Positions 33,559 to 44,900 of a stretch of 64,000 nt of DNA are shown here, one piece after another (position 1 is the first letter of the stretch; every line of letters begins with the position of its first letter). The notes beneath the pieces are model-generated. The model was not told the origin of the DNA. It saw nothing but the letters and a program-made list of their open reading frames with translations, and did not search any database. Made by a program: the position numbers and the translations under genes. The DNA comes from Bacteroidales bacterium (lineage in GTDB: Bacteria > Bacteroidota > Bacteroidia > Bacteroidales > P3): contig JAFSQF010000004.1 in NCBI GenBank assembly GCA_017446745.1, positions 1 to 64,000 of the forward strand. Reading direction: 5' to 3'.

Positions 33559-34764
33559 GTGATGCGACAACCAAAAACAGTGGAACAGCCTGATCAACGG
33601 CTATGGAACAGCAACTATTGGAAGGTTATGATTGCCAATTTCAGCATGGCTTTTTCCAGCTACCTGCTTATGCCTTTGCTGCCTCTCTATCTTAGCGAGA
33701 CCTTCGGTGCCACGAAGGACACTATCGGGCTCGTCCTGGCCGGCTATATTGTGGCGGCCCTCATTGTCAGACCCTTCAGTGGCTTCCTCGCCGACAGTTT
33801 CCCTCGGAAAAAGGTGCTGCTGTTGGCTTTGGCACTCAATGCCGTGATCTTTGGCGGTTATTTGGTGGCAGGCTCGCTGTTGCTCTTCTTCATTGTCCGT
33901 ACTTTGCATGGTGGCCCTTATGGGGCTTCCACCGTGGCCAACAGCACCGTGGCCATCGACGTCCTCCCCTCGAGCCGACGCACCGAGGGCATCGGCTATT
34001 ACGGCTTGAGCAATAACGTCGGCACGGCTTTGGCCCCCATGGTAGGTGTCTACGTCTATAGCCACACCCATAGCTTCCAGCTGCTTTTCATCTTGGCTCT
34101 CGTGGTGGCTTTGATGGGGTTCGCTGCCGATGCCTCCATCTCTTTGCGCGAGCGGCAGCTGTTGAACGACAAGAAAAAACTCTCACTCGACCGTTTCTTC
34201 TTGCTGCGTGCATGGCTGCTTTTCATTAACGTCGCGGTGTTCGGCTTCTGCTATGGTGTGCTTAGCAACTACCTGGCTATCTACAGCAAAGAGGTGCTGG
34301 GCATCACCACGGGCACGGGCACCTATTTCCTCATCCTTTCGTTGGGATTGATCCTGTCGCGTCTGCAAGGCGGGCGGGCTCTGCGTCAGGGCCGCATCGT
34401 GGAGAACGCGGCCCTGGGGGTCGTCGTCTCTTCGGTGGCCTATCTGCTCTTCGCCACGGTCCACACCACGTGGGCCTACTATGGCTCGGCGCTGCTGATT
34501 GGCTTGGGCAACGGGCACATTTGGCCGGCATTCCAAAACATGGTGGTGGATATGGCGCACCACAATGAGCGTGGCACTGCCAACAGCACGCTCCTGACGG
34601 GATGGGACCTCGGCATGGGGGTAGGTATCTTGCTTGGCGGCATCGTGGCCGAGCATGTGGGTTATGCGGCGGCATTCCTCTCTGTTGCTGCTATCCATGT
34701 CGCCGGCGGCGCCCTTTTCTTTCTCGCTACACGCCAAAACTTTGTCGCTCATCGACTTCGTTAA
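33559..34764 (+). CDS. Major facilitator superfamily transporter
   Basis: 401 residues with about 12 hydrophobic segments. The loop 2-3 motif reads GFLADSFPRKKVLL, the MFS motif A. Other segments include SYLLMPLLPLYLSETFG and GYYGLSNNVGTALAPMVGVY, close to the drug/sugar efflux branch (YfcJ/AraJ-like). It is a single-gene transcript with its own promoter. The substrate cannot be told from sequence. Confidence 0.88.
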   Translation: MMRQPKTVEQPDQRLWNSNYWKVMIANFSMAFSSYLLMPLLPLYLSETFGATKDTIGLVLAGYIVAALIVRPFSGFLADSFPRKKVLLLALALNAVIFGGYLVAGSLLLFFIVRTLHGGPYGASTVANSTVAIDVLPSSRRTEGIGYYGLSNNVGTALAPMVGVYVYSHTHSFQLLFILALVVALMGFAADASISLRERQLLNDKKKLSLDRFFLLRAWLLFINVAVFGFCYGVLSNYLAIYSKEVLGITTGTGTYFLILSLGLILSRLQGGRALRQGRIVENAALGVVVSSVAYLLFATVHTTWAYYGSALLIGLGNGHIWPAFQNMVVDMAHHNERGTANSTLLTGWDLGMGVGILLGGIVAEHVGYAAAFLSVAAIHVAGGALFFLATRQNFVAHRLR

Positions 34765-34823
34765 GTCTACCGCTCATCGTTCAAGCCCTCCCCCCATTAA
34801 GGCCATCATCCCGTTCAACCCCG

Positions 34824-36389
34824 TCAATCTACCTTTATCGGTTTGATGTTGTCGTGTAGGAATGCTCCAAGACGCTCTATCGCTATACGCTGTTGCTGCA
34901 TGGTGTCGCGGTGACGCACGGTGACGGTGTTGTAATTGTCGTTTGCTCGCCCTTCGGCATCGCGCTCGGCAATGGTGTCGTTGTCGACGGTGATGCAGAA
35001 GGGGGTGCCTATGGCATCCTGTCGGCGGTAGCGGCGTCCGATGGCGTCTTTCTCGTCGTACTGCATCATGAAGTCGTACTTCAGCAGATCCATGATCTCT
35101 CGCGCCTTCTCGGGCAGCCCGTCTTTCTTCACCAGTGGCAGTACGGCGGCCTTGTAGGGAGCCAGCACCGGGGGCAGGGCCAGCACCGTGCGGCTGCTTC
35201 CGTCGTCGAGGGCCTCGTCTTTCAACGCGTGGCTGAAGATGGCCAGGAAGGTGCGGTCCACGCCGATAGAGGTCTCTATGACGTAGGGGGTGTAGCTCTC
35301 GCCAAGCTCGCTGTCGAAATATTGCAGCTTCTTGCCGCTGAACTCGCTGTGGCGGCGCAGGTCGAAGTCGGTGCGGCTGTGGATACCCTCAAGTTCCTTG
35401 AAGCCGAAGGGAAAGTCGAACTCTATGTCGGTGGCGGCATTGGCGTAGTGGGCAAGCTTCTCGTGGTCGTGGTAACGATATTTCTCGGCGGGGATTCCCA
35501 GGGCAAGGTGCCATTTCAAACGCTCCTCTTTCCAGTATTTGAACCATTCCAGCTCGCTGCCGGGGCGCACGAAGAACTGCATCTCCATCTGCTCGAACTC
35601 GCGCATGCGGAAGATGAACTGCCGGGCCACAATCTCGTTGCGGAATGCTTTGCCTATCTGCGCTATGCCGAAGGGAATCTTCATGCGGCCGCTCTTCTGC
35701 ACGTTGAGGAAATTGACGAAGATGCCTTGTGCCGTCTCGGGACGCAGGTAGAGGGTGTCGCTGTCGTCGATAACGCTGCCCATCTTGGTGGCGAACATAA
35801 GGTTGAACTGGCGCACGTCGGTCCAGTTGCGCGTGCCGCTGATGGGGCATACGATGCCCAGGTCGAGGATAAGCTGCTTCAAGCCGACAAGGTCGTTGGC
35901 GTTCATCAGCTCGGCATATTTGGCGTGGATCTCGTCAATCTGCTTCTGGTGCTCCAGCACACGGGCGTTGGTGCTGACGAACTGCTGCCGGTCGAAGGCG
36001 TCGCCGAAGCGCTTCTTGGCTTTCTCGCACTCTTTGTTGATCTTCTCTTCTATCTTGGCTATGTGGTCCTCGATGAGGACGTCGGCACGGTAGCGTTTCT
36101 TGCTGTCCTTGTTGTCGATAAGAGGGTCGTTGAAGGCGTCGACGTGCCCCGAGGCCTTCCAGATGCGCGGGTGCATGAAGATGGCACTGTCGATGCCCAC
36201 GATATTCTCGTGGTATTGCACCATGGCGCGCCACCAATACTGCTTGATATTATTTTTTAGCTCGGTACCCAATTGGCCGTAGTCGTACACGGCTCCCAGT
36301 CCGTCGTAGATTTCACTCGAGGGGAAAATAAAGCCGTACTCTTTGGCATGCGAGACGACTTTCTTGAATATATCTTCTTGATTTGCCAT
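34824..36389 (-). CDS. glyQS: Glycyl-tRNA synthetase, one-chain alpha2 type
   Basis: 521-residue class II synthetase of the eukaryote/archaea-like single-chain type common in Bacteroidota. Visible parts: KVVSHAKEYGFIFPSSEIYD at the start, motif 2 around RNEIVARQFIFRMREFEQME, motif 3 around ETSIGVDRTFLAIF, and the anticodon-binding domain from VLALPPVLAPYKAAVLPL. Motif 1 lies in the GLGAVYDYGQLG-ELK region. Its promoter at 36425-36457 overlaps a divergent promoter that faces the 54-bp array. Confidence 0.95.
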   Translation of the reverse strand: MANQEDIFKKVVSHAKEYGFIFPSSEIYDGLGAVYDYGQLGTELKNNIKQYWWRAMVQYHENIVGIDSAIFMHPRIWKASGHVDAFNDPLIDNKDSKKRYRADVLIEDHIAKIEEKINKECEKAKKRFGDAFDRQQFVSTNARVLEHQKQIDEIHAKYAELMNANDLVGLKQLILDLGIVCPISGTRNWTDVRQFNLMFATKMGSVIDDSDTLYLRPETAQGIFVNFLNVQKSGRMKIPFGIAQIGKAFRNEIVARQFIFRMREFEQMEMQFFVRPGSELEWFKYWKEERLKWHLALGIPAEKYRYHDHEKLAHYANAATDIEFDFPFGFKELEGIHSRTDFDLRRHSEFSGKKLQYFDSELGESYTPYVIETSIGVDRTFLAIFSHALKDEALDDGSSRTVLALPPVLAPYKAAVLPLVKKDGLPEKAREIMDLLKYDFMMQYDEKDAIGRRYRRQDAIGTPFCITVDNDTIAERDAEGRANDNYNTVTVRHRDTMQQQRIAIERLGAFLHDNIKPIKVD

Positions 36390-36424
36390 GATTTATGATA
36401 ATATTATTTTTTTTAAACAAAAGA

Positions 36425-36457
36425 CAAAATTACGATTTTTTTTGCTTCCTTCTCAAA
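36425..36457 (-). promoter_or_regulatory. Promoter of the glycyl-tRNA synthetase gene
   Basis: On the bottom strand TTTG (36457-36454), a 21-base spacer and TAATTTTG (36432-36425). Confidence 0.7.
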
Positions 36458-36471
36458 AAGTAGTACTTTTG
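36441..36471 (+). promoter_or_regulatory. Promoter facing the 54-bp array and transposase
   Basis: TTTG at 36441-36444, a 19-base spacer and TACTTTTG at 36464-36471, a full consensus match. It would transcribe the whole array as a ~700-base leader of the transposase gene. Confidence 0.7.
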
Positions 36472-36505
36472 CAAAATTTTTTCCAACCCACTGCTGTGAA
36501 GATAT

Positions 36506-37190
36506 CCCTGTAGGGGATGCCGTTCAATAGACCAATCAAGCCCACCGAAATAACCCAATCCCCGTAGGGGATACCGTTCAATAGACCAATCAAACCCACC
36601 GAAATAACTCATTCCCCGTAGGGGATGCCGTTCAATAGACCAAACAAACCCACCGAAATAACCTAATCCCCGTAGGGGATACCGTTCAATAGCCCAATCA
36701 AACCCACCGAAATAACCCAATCCCCATAGTGGATACCGTTCAATAGACCAATCAAACCCACCGAAACAACGCAATCCCCGTAGGGGATACCGTTCAATAG
36801 GACCAATCAAACCCACCGAAATAACCCATTCCCCGTAGGGGATACCGTTCAATAGACCAAACAAACCCACCGAAATAACCCAATCCCCGTAGGGGATACC
36901 GTTCAATAGGACCAATCAAACCCACCGAAATAACCCAATCCCCGTAGGGGATACCGTTCAGTAGACCAAACAAACCCACCGAAATAACCCAATCCCCGTA
37001 GGGGATACCGTTCAGTAGACCAAACAAACCCACCGAAATAACCCAATCCCCGTAGGGGATACCGTTCAATAGCCCAAACAAACCCACGAAACAATCCAAT
37101 CCCCGTAGGGGATGCCGTTCAATAGACCAATCAAACCCACCGAAATAACCTAATCCCCGTAGGGGATACCGTTCAATAAATTAAACATAA
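36506..37190 (+). repeat. 13-copy 54-bp tandem array with CCCCGTAGGGG palindromes
   Basis: Units start at 36506, 36560, 36614, 36668, 36722, 36776, 36831, 36885, 36940, 36994, 37048, 37101 and 37155 (spacing 53-55). Each has CCCCGTAGGGGATACCGTTC, AATAGACCAATCAAACCCAC and CGAAATAACCCAAT in order. Differences are mostly single bases. The 55-base units break the 18-codon bottom-strand frame, so it is not a protein repeat. It ends at the transposase start codon. Confidence 0.95.
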
Positions 37191-37191
37191 T

Positions 37192-37653
37192 ATGGCAAAT
37201 ACTTATTCTCAATTGTATATTCATCTTATTTTCGCTGTTAAATATCGCGACGCATCGTTGCATCAATCCTGGCGTCCAAGGTTGTATCAATACATTATCG
37301 GACTGGTTAATAGACGTGGGCATAAGGTTTACGCTATTGGAGGGATATATGACCATATTCATATTCTCGTTAGTATCTCGCCAGCTCAGTCAATATCAGA
37401 TCTTGTTGCCGAGGTAAAAAGACAATCAACGGAATGGATTAAGGAAAACAAATTCGTTCGCACCCGATTTGCTTGGCAAGAGGGATTTGCTGCTTTTTCG
37501 TATGGGAAATCGCAGGTGCACAATGTCGTGGAATATATCCAGCGACAGGAAGAACATCATTCGAAGCATAAGTTCCGAGATGAATATTTGTCTTTTTTGC
37601 GTCTTTTTGATGTGGATTATGATGACAGATACATCTTTAAAGAATTAGAATGA
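37192..37653 (+). CDS. IS200-like Y1/HUH transposase, RAYT type
   Basis: 153 residues of the transposase IS200-like (Y1_Tnp) fold, which nicks single-stranded DNA at hairpins. Opening YSQLYIHLIFAVKYRD, HUH motif HIHILV (His55, His57), and the catalytic YIQRQ with Tyr115 and Gln119. It is AT-richer than its neighbours. The gene is framed by the same palindromic repeat in opposite orientations: a 13-copy array on the left and three inverted copies that begin one base after the stop codon. That is the layout of REP-associated tyrosine transposases, which carry REP hairpins as ends. IS200 itself would lack such an array. Confidence 0.9.
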   Translation: MANTYSQLYIHLIFAVKYRDASLHQSWRPRLYQYIIGLVNRRGHKVYAIGGIYDHIHILVSISPAQSISDLVAEVKRQSTEWIKENKFVRTRFAWQEGFAAFSYGKSQVHNVVEYIQRQEEHHSKHKFRDEYLSFLRLFDVDYDDRYIFKELE

Positions 37654-37781
37654 GCTATTGAACGGAAACCCCTACGGGGTTTGAAGAGAGGGTCGATTGT
37701 GATGCTATTGAACGGGAACCCCTACGGGGTTTGAAGAGAGAGTGAACGATTGTGGTGCTATTGAACGTGAACCCCTACGAG
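37654..37781 (-). repeat. Three inverted copies of the array hairpin
   Basis: Units at 37654, 37704 and 37757 read GCTATTGAACGGAAACCCCT and then ACGGGG, the reverse complement of the left repeat, followed by TTTGAAGAGAG in the first two. The last is decayed. Confidence 0.9.
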
Positions 37782-37846
37782 ACAAAAGTTCAACATAATT
37801 GTGATATAAATTTTTATTTTTTAACATTTTAAAACATATAATTATC

Positions 37847-38866
37847 ATGACATTAATGGAACAAATCCGTGCTAAGGCGAAAGCTGCAAACAAATGCATC
37901 GTCTTGGCCGAAGGCACTGAGGAACGTACTCTCAAAGCCGCCGACATCATCCTCCAGGAGGGCATCGCCCGCCTGATTCTGCTTGGCAACGAACAGGAAA
38001 TCAAAAGCCTCGCCGCTCAATGGGGCTTGAAGAACATCGACAGGGCTACCATCATCGACCCTGTGGCCAACCCTAAGAAGGATTACTATGCCCAGATGCT
38101 TTGCGAGATCCGCAAAAAGAAAGGCATGCAGATGGACGAGGCCATGCGACTGGTGGAAGACCCTCTCTACCTCGCCACGTTGCTTATCAAGAATGGCGAT
38201 GCCGACGGCGAGGTGGCCGGCGCTCGCAATGCTACGGGCGACGTGCTGCGCCCAGCCTTCCAGGTGGTGAAGACCCTCCCGGGCGTCAGCGTAGTCAGCG
38301 GTGCTTTTATCATGGTACTGAACGACAAGACCTATGGCGAGGATGGTATCATGGTCTTCGCCGACTGCGCCGCCACCCCTTGCCCTACGGCTCAAGAACT
38401 CGGACAGATCGCTGTGGTCTCGGCGCAGACTGCCAAGGCCATCGCCGGCTTCAAGGAACCTCGTGTGGCCCTGCTGAGTTTCTCGACCAAGGGCAGTGCC
38501 AAGCACGAGCTGGTGGACAAGGTGATTGAGGCCGGTCGTGTGGCTCACGAGCTCGACCCCAACGTGAAACTAGACTGCGAGTTGCAGGCCGATGCCGCCA
38601 TCGTGCCCAAGGTCGGTGCCTCTAAAGCCCCCGGAAGCGAAATAGCTGGCAAGGCTAATGTGCTGGTGTTCCCCGACCTGCAGAGTGGCAATATCTGCTA
38701 TAAACTGGTGCAGCGTCTGGCCGGCGCCGAGGCTATCGGCCCTGTCATGCAGGGTATGGCCGCACCTATCAACGACCTCAGCCGTGGCTGCTCCGTGGAG
38801 GATGTGGTGAACGTCGTCGCCATCACCGCCACTCAGGCTGCAGCAAAAGCTGGTCAAGGGATCTGA
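37847..38866 (+). CDS. pta: Phosphate acetyltransferase
   Basis: 339 residues; converts acetyl-CoA and phosphate to acetyl phosphate, part of acetate fermentation. Typical blocks are KAKAANKCIVLAEGTEERTL, GEVAGARNATGDVLRPAFQV, VFADCAATPCPTAQELGQIA, LLSFSTKGSAKHE, DCELQADAAIVP and ANVLVFPDLQSGNICYK with the final region GPVMQGMAAPINDLSRG. No ackA is adjacent. The last residues (AGQGI) and the stop codon lie in a dispersed palindrome also seen at 26916-26954, so its native tail may have been replaced. Confidence 0.95.
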   Translation: MTLMEQIRAKAKAANKCIVLAEGTEERTLKAADIILQEGIARLILLGNEQEIKSLAAQWGLKNIDRATIIDPVANPKKDYYAQMLCEIRKKKGMQMDEAMRLVEDPLYLATLLIKNGDADGEVAGARNATGDVLRPAFQVVKTLPGVSVVSGAFIMVLNDKTYGEDGIMVFADCAATPCPTAQELGQIAVVSAQTAKAIAGFKEPRVALLSFSTKGSAKHELVDKVIEAGRVAHELDPNVKLDCELQADAAIVPKVGASKAPGSEIAGKANVLVFPDLQSGNICYKLVQRLAGAEAIGPVMQGMAAPINDLSRGCSVEDVVNVVAITATQAAAKAGQGI

Positions 38867-38883
38867 CCCCTTGACCCGCTTTT
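38845..38883 (+). repeat. Palindromic repeat spanning the pta stop codon
   Basis: AAAAGCTGGTCAAGGGATCT then GACCCCTTGACCCGCTTTT. Resembles 26916-26954 closely. Confidence 0.8.
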
Positions 38884-38890
38884 GAGGGAA

Positions 38891-38928
38891 TAAAAAAAGC
38901 GCCGGCAAGATGCCGGCGCTTCTTTTTT
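38891..38928. terminator. Bidirectional terminator between pta and the giant gene
   Basis: AGCGCCGGC (38898-38906) pairs with GCCGGCGCT (38912-38920), with A- and T-runs on each side. The same stem occurs at 54083-54105. Confidence 0.9.
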
Positions 38929-38941
38929 GAGAGATTGTAGG

Positions 38942-41900
38942 CTATTGCTTCACAACCTTCCGAATGGTGTTGCCACCAGTGGTGTGGATGTGCAACAGGT
39001 ATTGTCCTGCGGGTAATCCCGACAGGTCGATTGTGCTGCATCCGTTGCAGCTGTCGACCTTCATGCCTCGGATATCCAACACCTCCACCGACAGAAGCCC
39101 TTCGGCTTGGATGGTAATCTTGCCACCTGTCGGGTTGGGGTACACCTGGATGTCTTCCAGTACCGAGATGGCGTCAATACCCACAACGACATCAACATGA
39201 AGCATTATGGTGCTGTCGCATCCATCCACGGTGGTCAGCACTATGGTGTAGTCGCCGCCCGTCGAGATAGTGGTGCCGCTGTATTCGAACGGCAGTTGGT
39301 CGTCGTCTACCGTCAGCGTGTCGAATGTCGTTGCGCTATAGTTGACAGTCAGATTCAGCGTCACCGTACTGTCGCATCCCGCGGCGTTGACCGTTTGGTA
39401 CGTTGGCGTCCCGCCCGCGATGTACTCAGTCCCATGCCACGTATAGCTGTCGCATGCCGTCACTGTCTCCGTGCTGGATGTACTATAGTTAATCGTCAGA
39501 TTCAGCGTCACCGTGCTGTCGCATCCGGCGGCATTGACAGTCTGGTACGTGGGCGTCCCGCCCGCGATGTACTCAGTCCCATGCCAAGTATAGCTGTCGC
39601 ACGCCGTCACGGTCTCCGTGCTGGATGTGCTATAGTTAATCGTCAGATTCAGCATCACCGTGCTGTCGCATCCTGCGGCGTTGACCGTTTGGTACGTGGG
39701 CGTCCCGCCCGCGCTATACTCAGTCCCATGCCACGTGTAGCTGTCGCAAGCTGTCACGGTCTCAACAGCAGTTGTGCTGTAGTTGATTGTTAAATTCAGC
39801 GTCACTGTACTGTCGCATCCAGCGGCATTGACCGTTTGGTACGTGGGCGTCCCGCCCGCGCTATACTCAGTGCCATGCCACGTATAGCTGTCACAAGCCG
39901 TCACGGTCTCAACAGCAGTTGTGCTATGATTGATGGTGAGTACGAGGGTGTCGCTGCCGTCGGTGTAGGTGCCGCTGGCGGAGTAGGAGGTACCGTGCCA
40001 TGTATAGCTGTCGCATGCTGTGATCTCGGTCGTGGAGCAATGCTGAATGATCAAGTTGAGAGTAGTAACGCTGTCGCAGCCTGCCGCGTTCGTCGATGTG
40101 AATGTCGGCGTGTTGGTCGAAGCGGTATACTCAGTGCCATGCCACGTATAGCTGTCGCATGCCGTCACGGTCTCCGTGCTGGATGTGCTATAGTTAATCG
40201 TCAGATTCAGCGTCACCGTGCTGTCGCATCCAGCGGCATTGACCGTTTGGTACGTGGGCGTCCCGCCCGCGCTATACTCTGTGCCATGCCACGTATAGCT
40301 GTCGCATGCCGTCACGGTCTCAACAGCAGTTGTGCTATGATTTATGGTGAGCACGAGAGTGTCGCTGCCGTCGGTGTAGGTGCCGCTGGCGGAGTAGGAG
40401 GTGCCGTGCCATGTGTAGCTGTCGCATGCTGTGATCTCGGTCGTGGAGCAGTGCTGAATGACCAGGTTGAGAGTGGTAACGCTGTCGCATCCTGCCGCGT
40501 TCGTCGACGTGAATGTCGGCGTGTTGGTCGAAGCGGTATACTCCGTCCCGTGCCATACATAGCTGTTGCATGCTGTGATGTTTTCAACAGCGGCATTGCT
40601 ATAGTTAATCGTCAGATTCAGCGTCACCGTGCTGTCGCATCCGGCGACGTTGACCGTTTGGTACGTGGGCGTCCCGCCCGCGATGTACTCAATCCCATGC
40701 CATGTATAGCTGTCGCAGGCCGTCACGGTCTCAACAGCAGTTGTGCTATGATTGATGGTGAGCACGAGAGTGTCGCTGCCGTCGGTGTGGGTGCCGCTGG
40801 CGGAGTAGGAGGTACCGTGCCATGTGTAGCTGTCGCATGCTGTGATTTCGGTCGTGGAGCAGTGCTGAATGACTAGGTTGAGAGTAGTAACGCTGTCGCA
40901 GCCTGCCGCGTTCGTCGACGTGAATGTCGGCGTGTTGGTCGAAGCGTTGTACTCTGTCCCGTGCCATACATAGCTGTTGCATGCTGTGATGTTTTCAACA
41001 GCGGCATTGCTATAGTTAATCGTCAGATTCAGCGTCACTGTGCTGTCGCATCCAGTGGCGTTGACCGTTTGGTACGTGGGCGTCCCGCCCGCGATGTACT
41101 CAGTCCCGTGCCATGTATAGCTGTCGCATTCCGTCACAGTCTCCGTGCTGGATGTGCTATAGTTAATCGTCAGATTCAGCGTCACCGTGCTGTCGCATCC
41201 GGCGGCATTGACAGTCTGGTACGTGGGCGTCCCGCCCGCGCTATACTCAGTGCCATGCCACGTATAGCTGTTGCAGGCCGTCACGGTCTCAACTGAAGTT
41301 GTGCTATAGTTGATAGTCAGATTCAGCGTCACCGTGCTGTCGCACCCAGCGGCGTTGACCGTTTGGTACGTGGGCGTCCCGCCCGCGATGTACTCAGTCC
41401 CATGCCACATATAGCTGTCGCAAGCCGTCACGGTCTCAACAGCAGTTGTGCTATGATTGATGGTGAGCACGAGGGTGTCTGTTCCGTTGACGTATGTCCC
41501 GCTGGTGGAATAGGTAGAGCCATGCCATGTGTAGCTATCACAGCCAGAGATTATGGTAGTGTTGCACGACAGAATAGTCAAGTGCAGCGTGGTAATGCTG
41601 TCGCAGCCTGCCGTGTTCGTTGATCTGAATGTCGGCGTGTTGGTAGATTCAGTGTATTCAGTGCCATGCCATACGAATCGGTTGCAAGTCGTTATCTCTT
41701 CCACTGCAGCTGTGCTGTGGTTGATGGTCAGCATGAGTGTCACCGTGCTGTCGCATCCTGCCGAGTTCAAAGTGTGGTATGAGGGCGCCTCGTCGGCAAC
41801 CGTATAGTAGGTGGTGCCATGCCATGTGTAGCTGTTGCAGGCCGTCACTGTCTCTACAGCCGAGCTGCTGTTGTTCACGGTGAGGTTCAGCGTGGTGACG

Positions 41901-44900
41901 TGTTCGCAGCCTGCGGCATTCAACGACGTGAAAGTCGGCGTGTTGGTAGAAGCGGTATATTCAGTGTCGTGCCAAGAGTAGCTGTCGCAAGCGGTGACAT
42001 TTTCTACGCTCGAGGTGCTGTAGTTGATGGTCAGGTGTAACGTTGTCACGCTGTCGCACCCTGCGGCATTTGTACTTGTGAATGTACTGGTTCCTGTCGA
42101 TGTGTTGAATGTGTTGCCATGCCATGTGAAGCTGTCGCAAGAGGTGATGTTCTCCACAGCCGAGGTACTTCGGTTGATGGTAAGATGCAACGTTGTGATG
42201 CTGTCGCACCCCGATGCTCCAGTCGACGTGAATGTGGGCGTGTTGGTTGAAGAGGAGTACTCAGTACCGTGCCATAGATAGCTGTTGCAAGCCGTGACCG
42301 TTTCGATACCGGTAGTGGTGTAGTTCATCGTCAGATGCAGAGTGGTGGTGCTGTCGCAGCCCACGGCGTTGGTGGAAGTATATACGGCATCTGAAGTCGG
42401 GGCAGTGTAGACGTTGCCGTGCCACACGAACCTGTTGCATGCAGTTGCTTCAACGATGGCTGAAGTACTATGGTTTATCGTCAAGTTCAGCGTCACCGTA
42501 CTGTCGCATCCTGCCGCGTTGACCGTTTGGTACGTGGGCGTTCCGCCCGCGCTATACTCCGTCCCATGCCACGTATAGCTGTCGCAGGCCGTCACGGCCT
42601 CAACAGAAGTAGTGCTATAGTTGATAGTCAGATTCAGCGTCACCGTGCTGTCGCATCCTGCGGCGTTGACCGTTTGGTACGTGGGCGTCCCGCCCGCGCT
42701 ATACTCCGTCCCATGCCACGTATAGCTGTCGCAAGCCGTCACGGCCTCAACAGCCGTTGTGCTGTAGTTGATCGTCAGATTCAGCGTCACCGTACTGTCG
42801 CATCCCGCGGCGTTGACCGTTTGGTACGTGGGCGTCCCGCCCGCGATGTACTCAGCCCCATGCCACGTATAGCTGTCGCAAACCGTCACGGTCTCAACAG
42901 CAGTCGTGCTATAGTTGACCGTCAGATTCAGCGTCACCGTGCTGTCGCATCCTGCGGCGTTGACCGTTTGGTACGTGGGCGTCCCACCCGCGATGTACTC
43001 AGTCCCATGCCATGTATAGCTGTCGCAGGCCGTCACGGTTTCAACAGCAGTTGTGCTATGATTGATGGTGAGCACGAGAGTGTCGCTGCCGTCGGTGTAG
43101 GTGCCGCTGGCGGAGTAGGAGGTACCGTGCCATGTGTAGCTGTCGCATGCTGTGATCTCGGTCGTGGAGCAGTGCTGAATGACCAGGTTGAGAGTAGTAA
43201 CGCTGTCGCATCCTGCCGCGTTCTTCGATGTGAATGTCGGCATGTTGGTCGAAGCGGTATACTCAGTTCCGTGCCATACATAGCTGTTGCATGCTGTGAT
43301 GTTTTCAACAGCGGCATTGCTGTGGTTGACGGTCAGCATAAGTGTTGCCGTGCTGTCGCATCCTGCGGCGTTGACCGTTTGGTACGTAAGCGTCCCGCTC
43401 GCGGTATACTCAGTCCCATGCCAGTTATAGCTATTGCAGGCCGCTACGGTATCGGTACCCGAGGTGCTGTAGTTGATCGTCAGGTTCAGTGTCACCGTGC
43501 TGTCGCATCCCATGCTGTTGCTTCTGGTGAAGGTCGGCGTGTTGGTAGAGGCGGTATACACGTTGCCATACCATGAGAAATGGTCGCAGGCCGTCACATT
43601 GATTGTGGCGCTGCTGCTGCGGTTCACGGTGAGATGCAGCATCGTCACGCTGTCGCAGCCCTCGGCATTAGGTGCGGTGAATGTTGGCATGTTGGTCGAT
43701 TCGGTATAGGTGGTGCCATGCCAAGTATAGCTGTCGCAGACTGTTATGCTCTCTACCGCTGCGTTGCTGTGGTTGATGGTAAGATGCAGTGTTGTCACGC
43801 TGTCGCATCCCGACATGTTGGTCGACTTGAACGTTGGCGAATTGGTGCTGTTGAAATAGGTGGTGCCATGCCAAGTATAGTTGTCGCATGCCGTAATGGC
43901 TTCGATGCCGCTGTTGCTGTGGTACAGCGTCAGGTTCAGCGTCACCGTGCTGTCGCATCCTGCGGCGTTGAATGTTTGGTACGTTGCCGTCCCGCCCGCG
44001 GTATACTCGGTCCCATGCCAGGTATAGCTGTCGCAAGCCGTCACGGCCTCTGTCCCCGTAGTGCTGTGGTTGATTGTTAGGTTCAGCGTCACCGTGCTGT
44101 CGCATCCTGCGGTGTTGACCGTTTGGTATGTGGGTGTCCCGTCCGTGCCATACTCAGTGCCATGCCAGGTGTAGCTGTCGCATGCTGTCACGTTCACGAC
44201 ACCTGAGGTGGCGTGGTTGATAGTGAGGTACAGCGTTGCTGTGCTGTCGCATCCGGCGGCGTTGATGCCATGCCAGGTACTGACGCCGCCCGCGGTATAG
44301 TCAGTCCCGTGCCAAGTATAGCTCTCACAGGCACTGGCGTATTCCGAGCCCGATGTGCTGTGCTTCAGCGTCAGGTGCAACGTGATCAGGCTGTCGCATC
44401 CTGCCGTGTTGGCCACGACATGGCTGTAGTTGCCGTCGAAGGTGTAGGATTGCCCATGCCATGTGTAGCTGTCGCATGCCGTGATGCTCTCTTCGCCTCT
44501 GCTGTTGCGGTTGATGGTAAGCAGCAGCGTTGCCGTGCTGTCACATCCGGCGGCATTGGTGGTGAGGAAGGTGTGAGTGCCTGATGAGGTGTAGGTGGCG
44601 CCATGCCAGCTGTAGCTCTCGCATGCCGCAATGGTCTCTGTCCCCGCACTGCTATGCCTTATGGTGAGCTGCAGCGTTGCCGTGCTGTCGCATCCTTTGG
44701 CGTTGGTGGTATGGTGGTGGTAAATGCCTCCAAGCGTCAACACTTCCCCATGCCAGCTATAGCTGTCGCAGGCCGTGGCCGACACGCTGCCCGATGTGGG
44801 TTGGTTGATGGTGAGGTAGAGCGTTATGGTGCTGTCGGCTCCCGCCACGTTGGTGGTGTCGAAGGTGTAGATGCCACTTTGGCTGTAGGTGGTGCCGTGC

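Noticed and set aside
36430..37099. Protein made of 18-residue GIPYGDWVISVG-type repeats on the bottom strand
   Set aside because: The frame follows from the 54-base period and is broken by the 53- and 55-base units; no start signal and no known homology.
36506..37190. CRISPR array
   Set aside because: Units repeat over their full 53-55 bases including the would-be spacers, and no Cas genes are nearby. It is a tandem array of REP-like hairpins.
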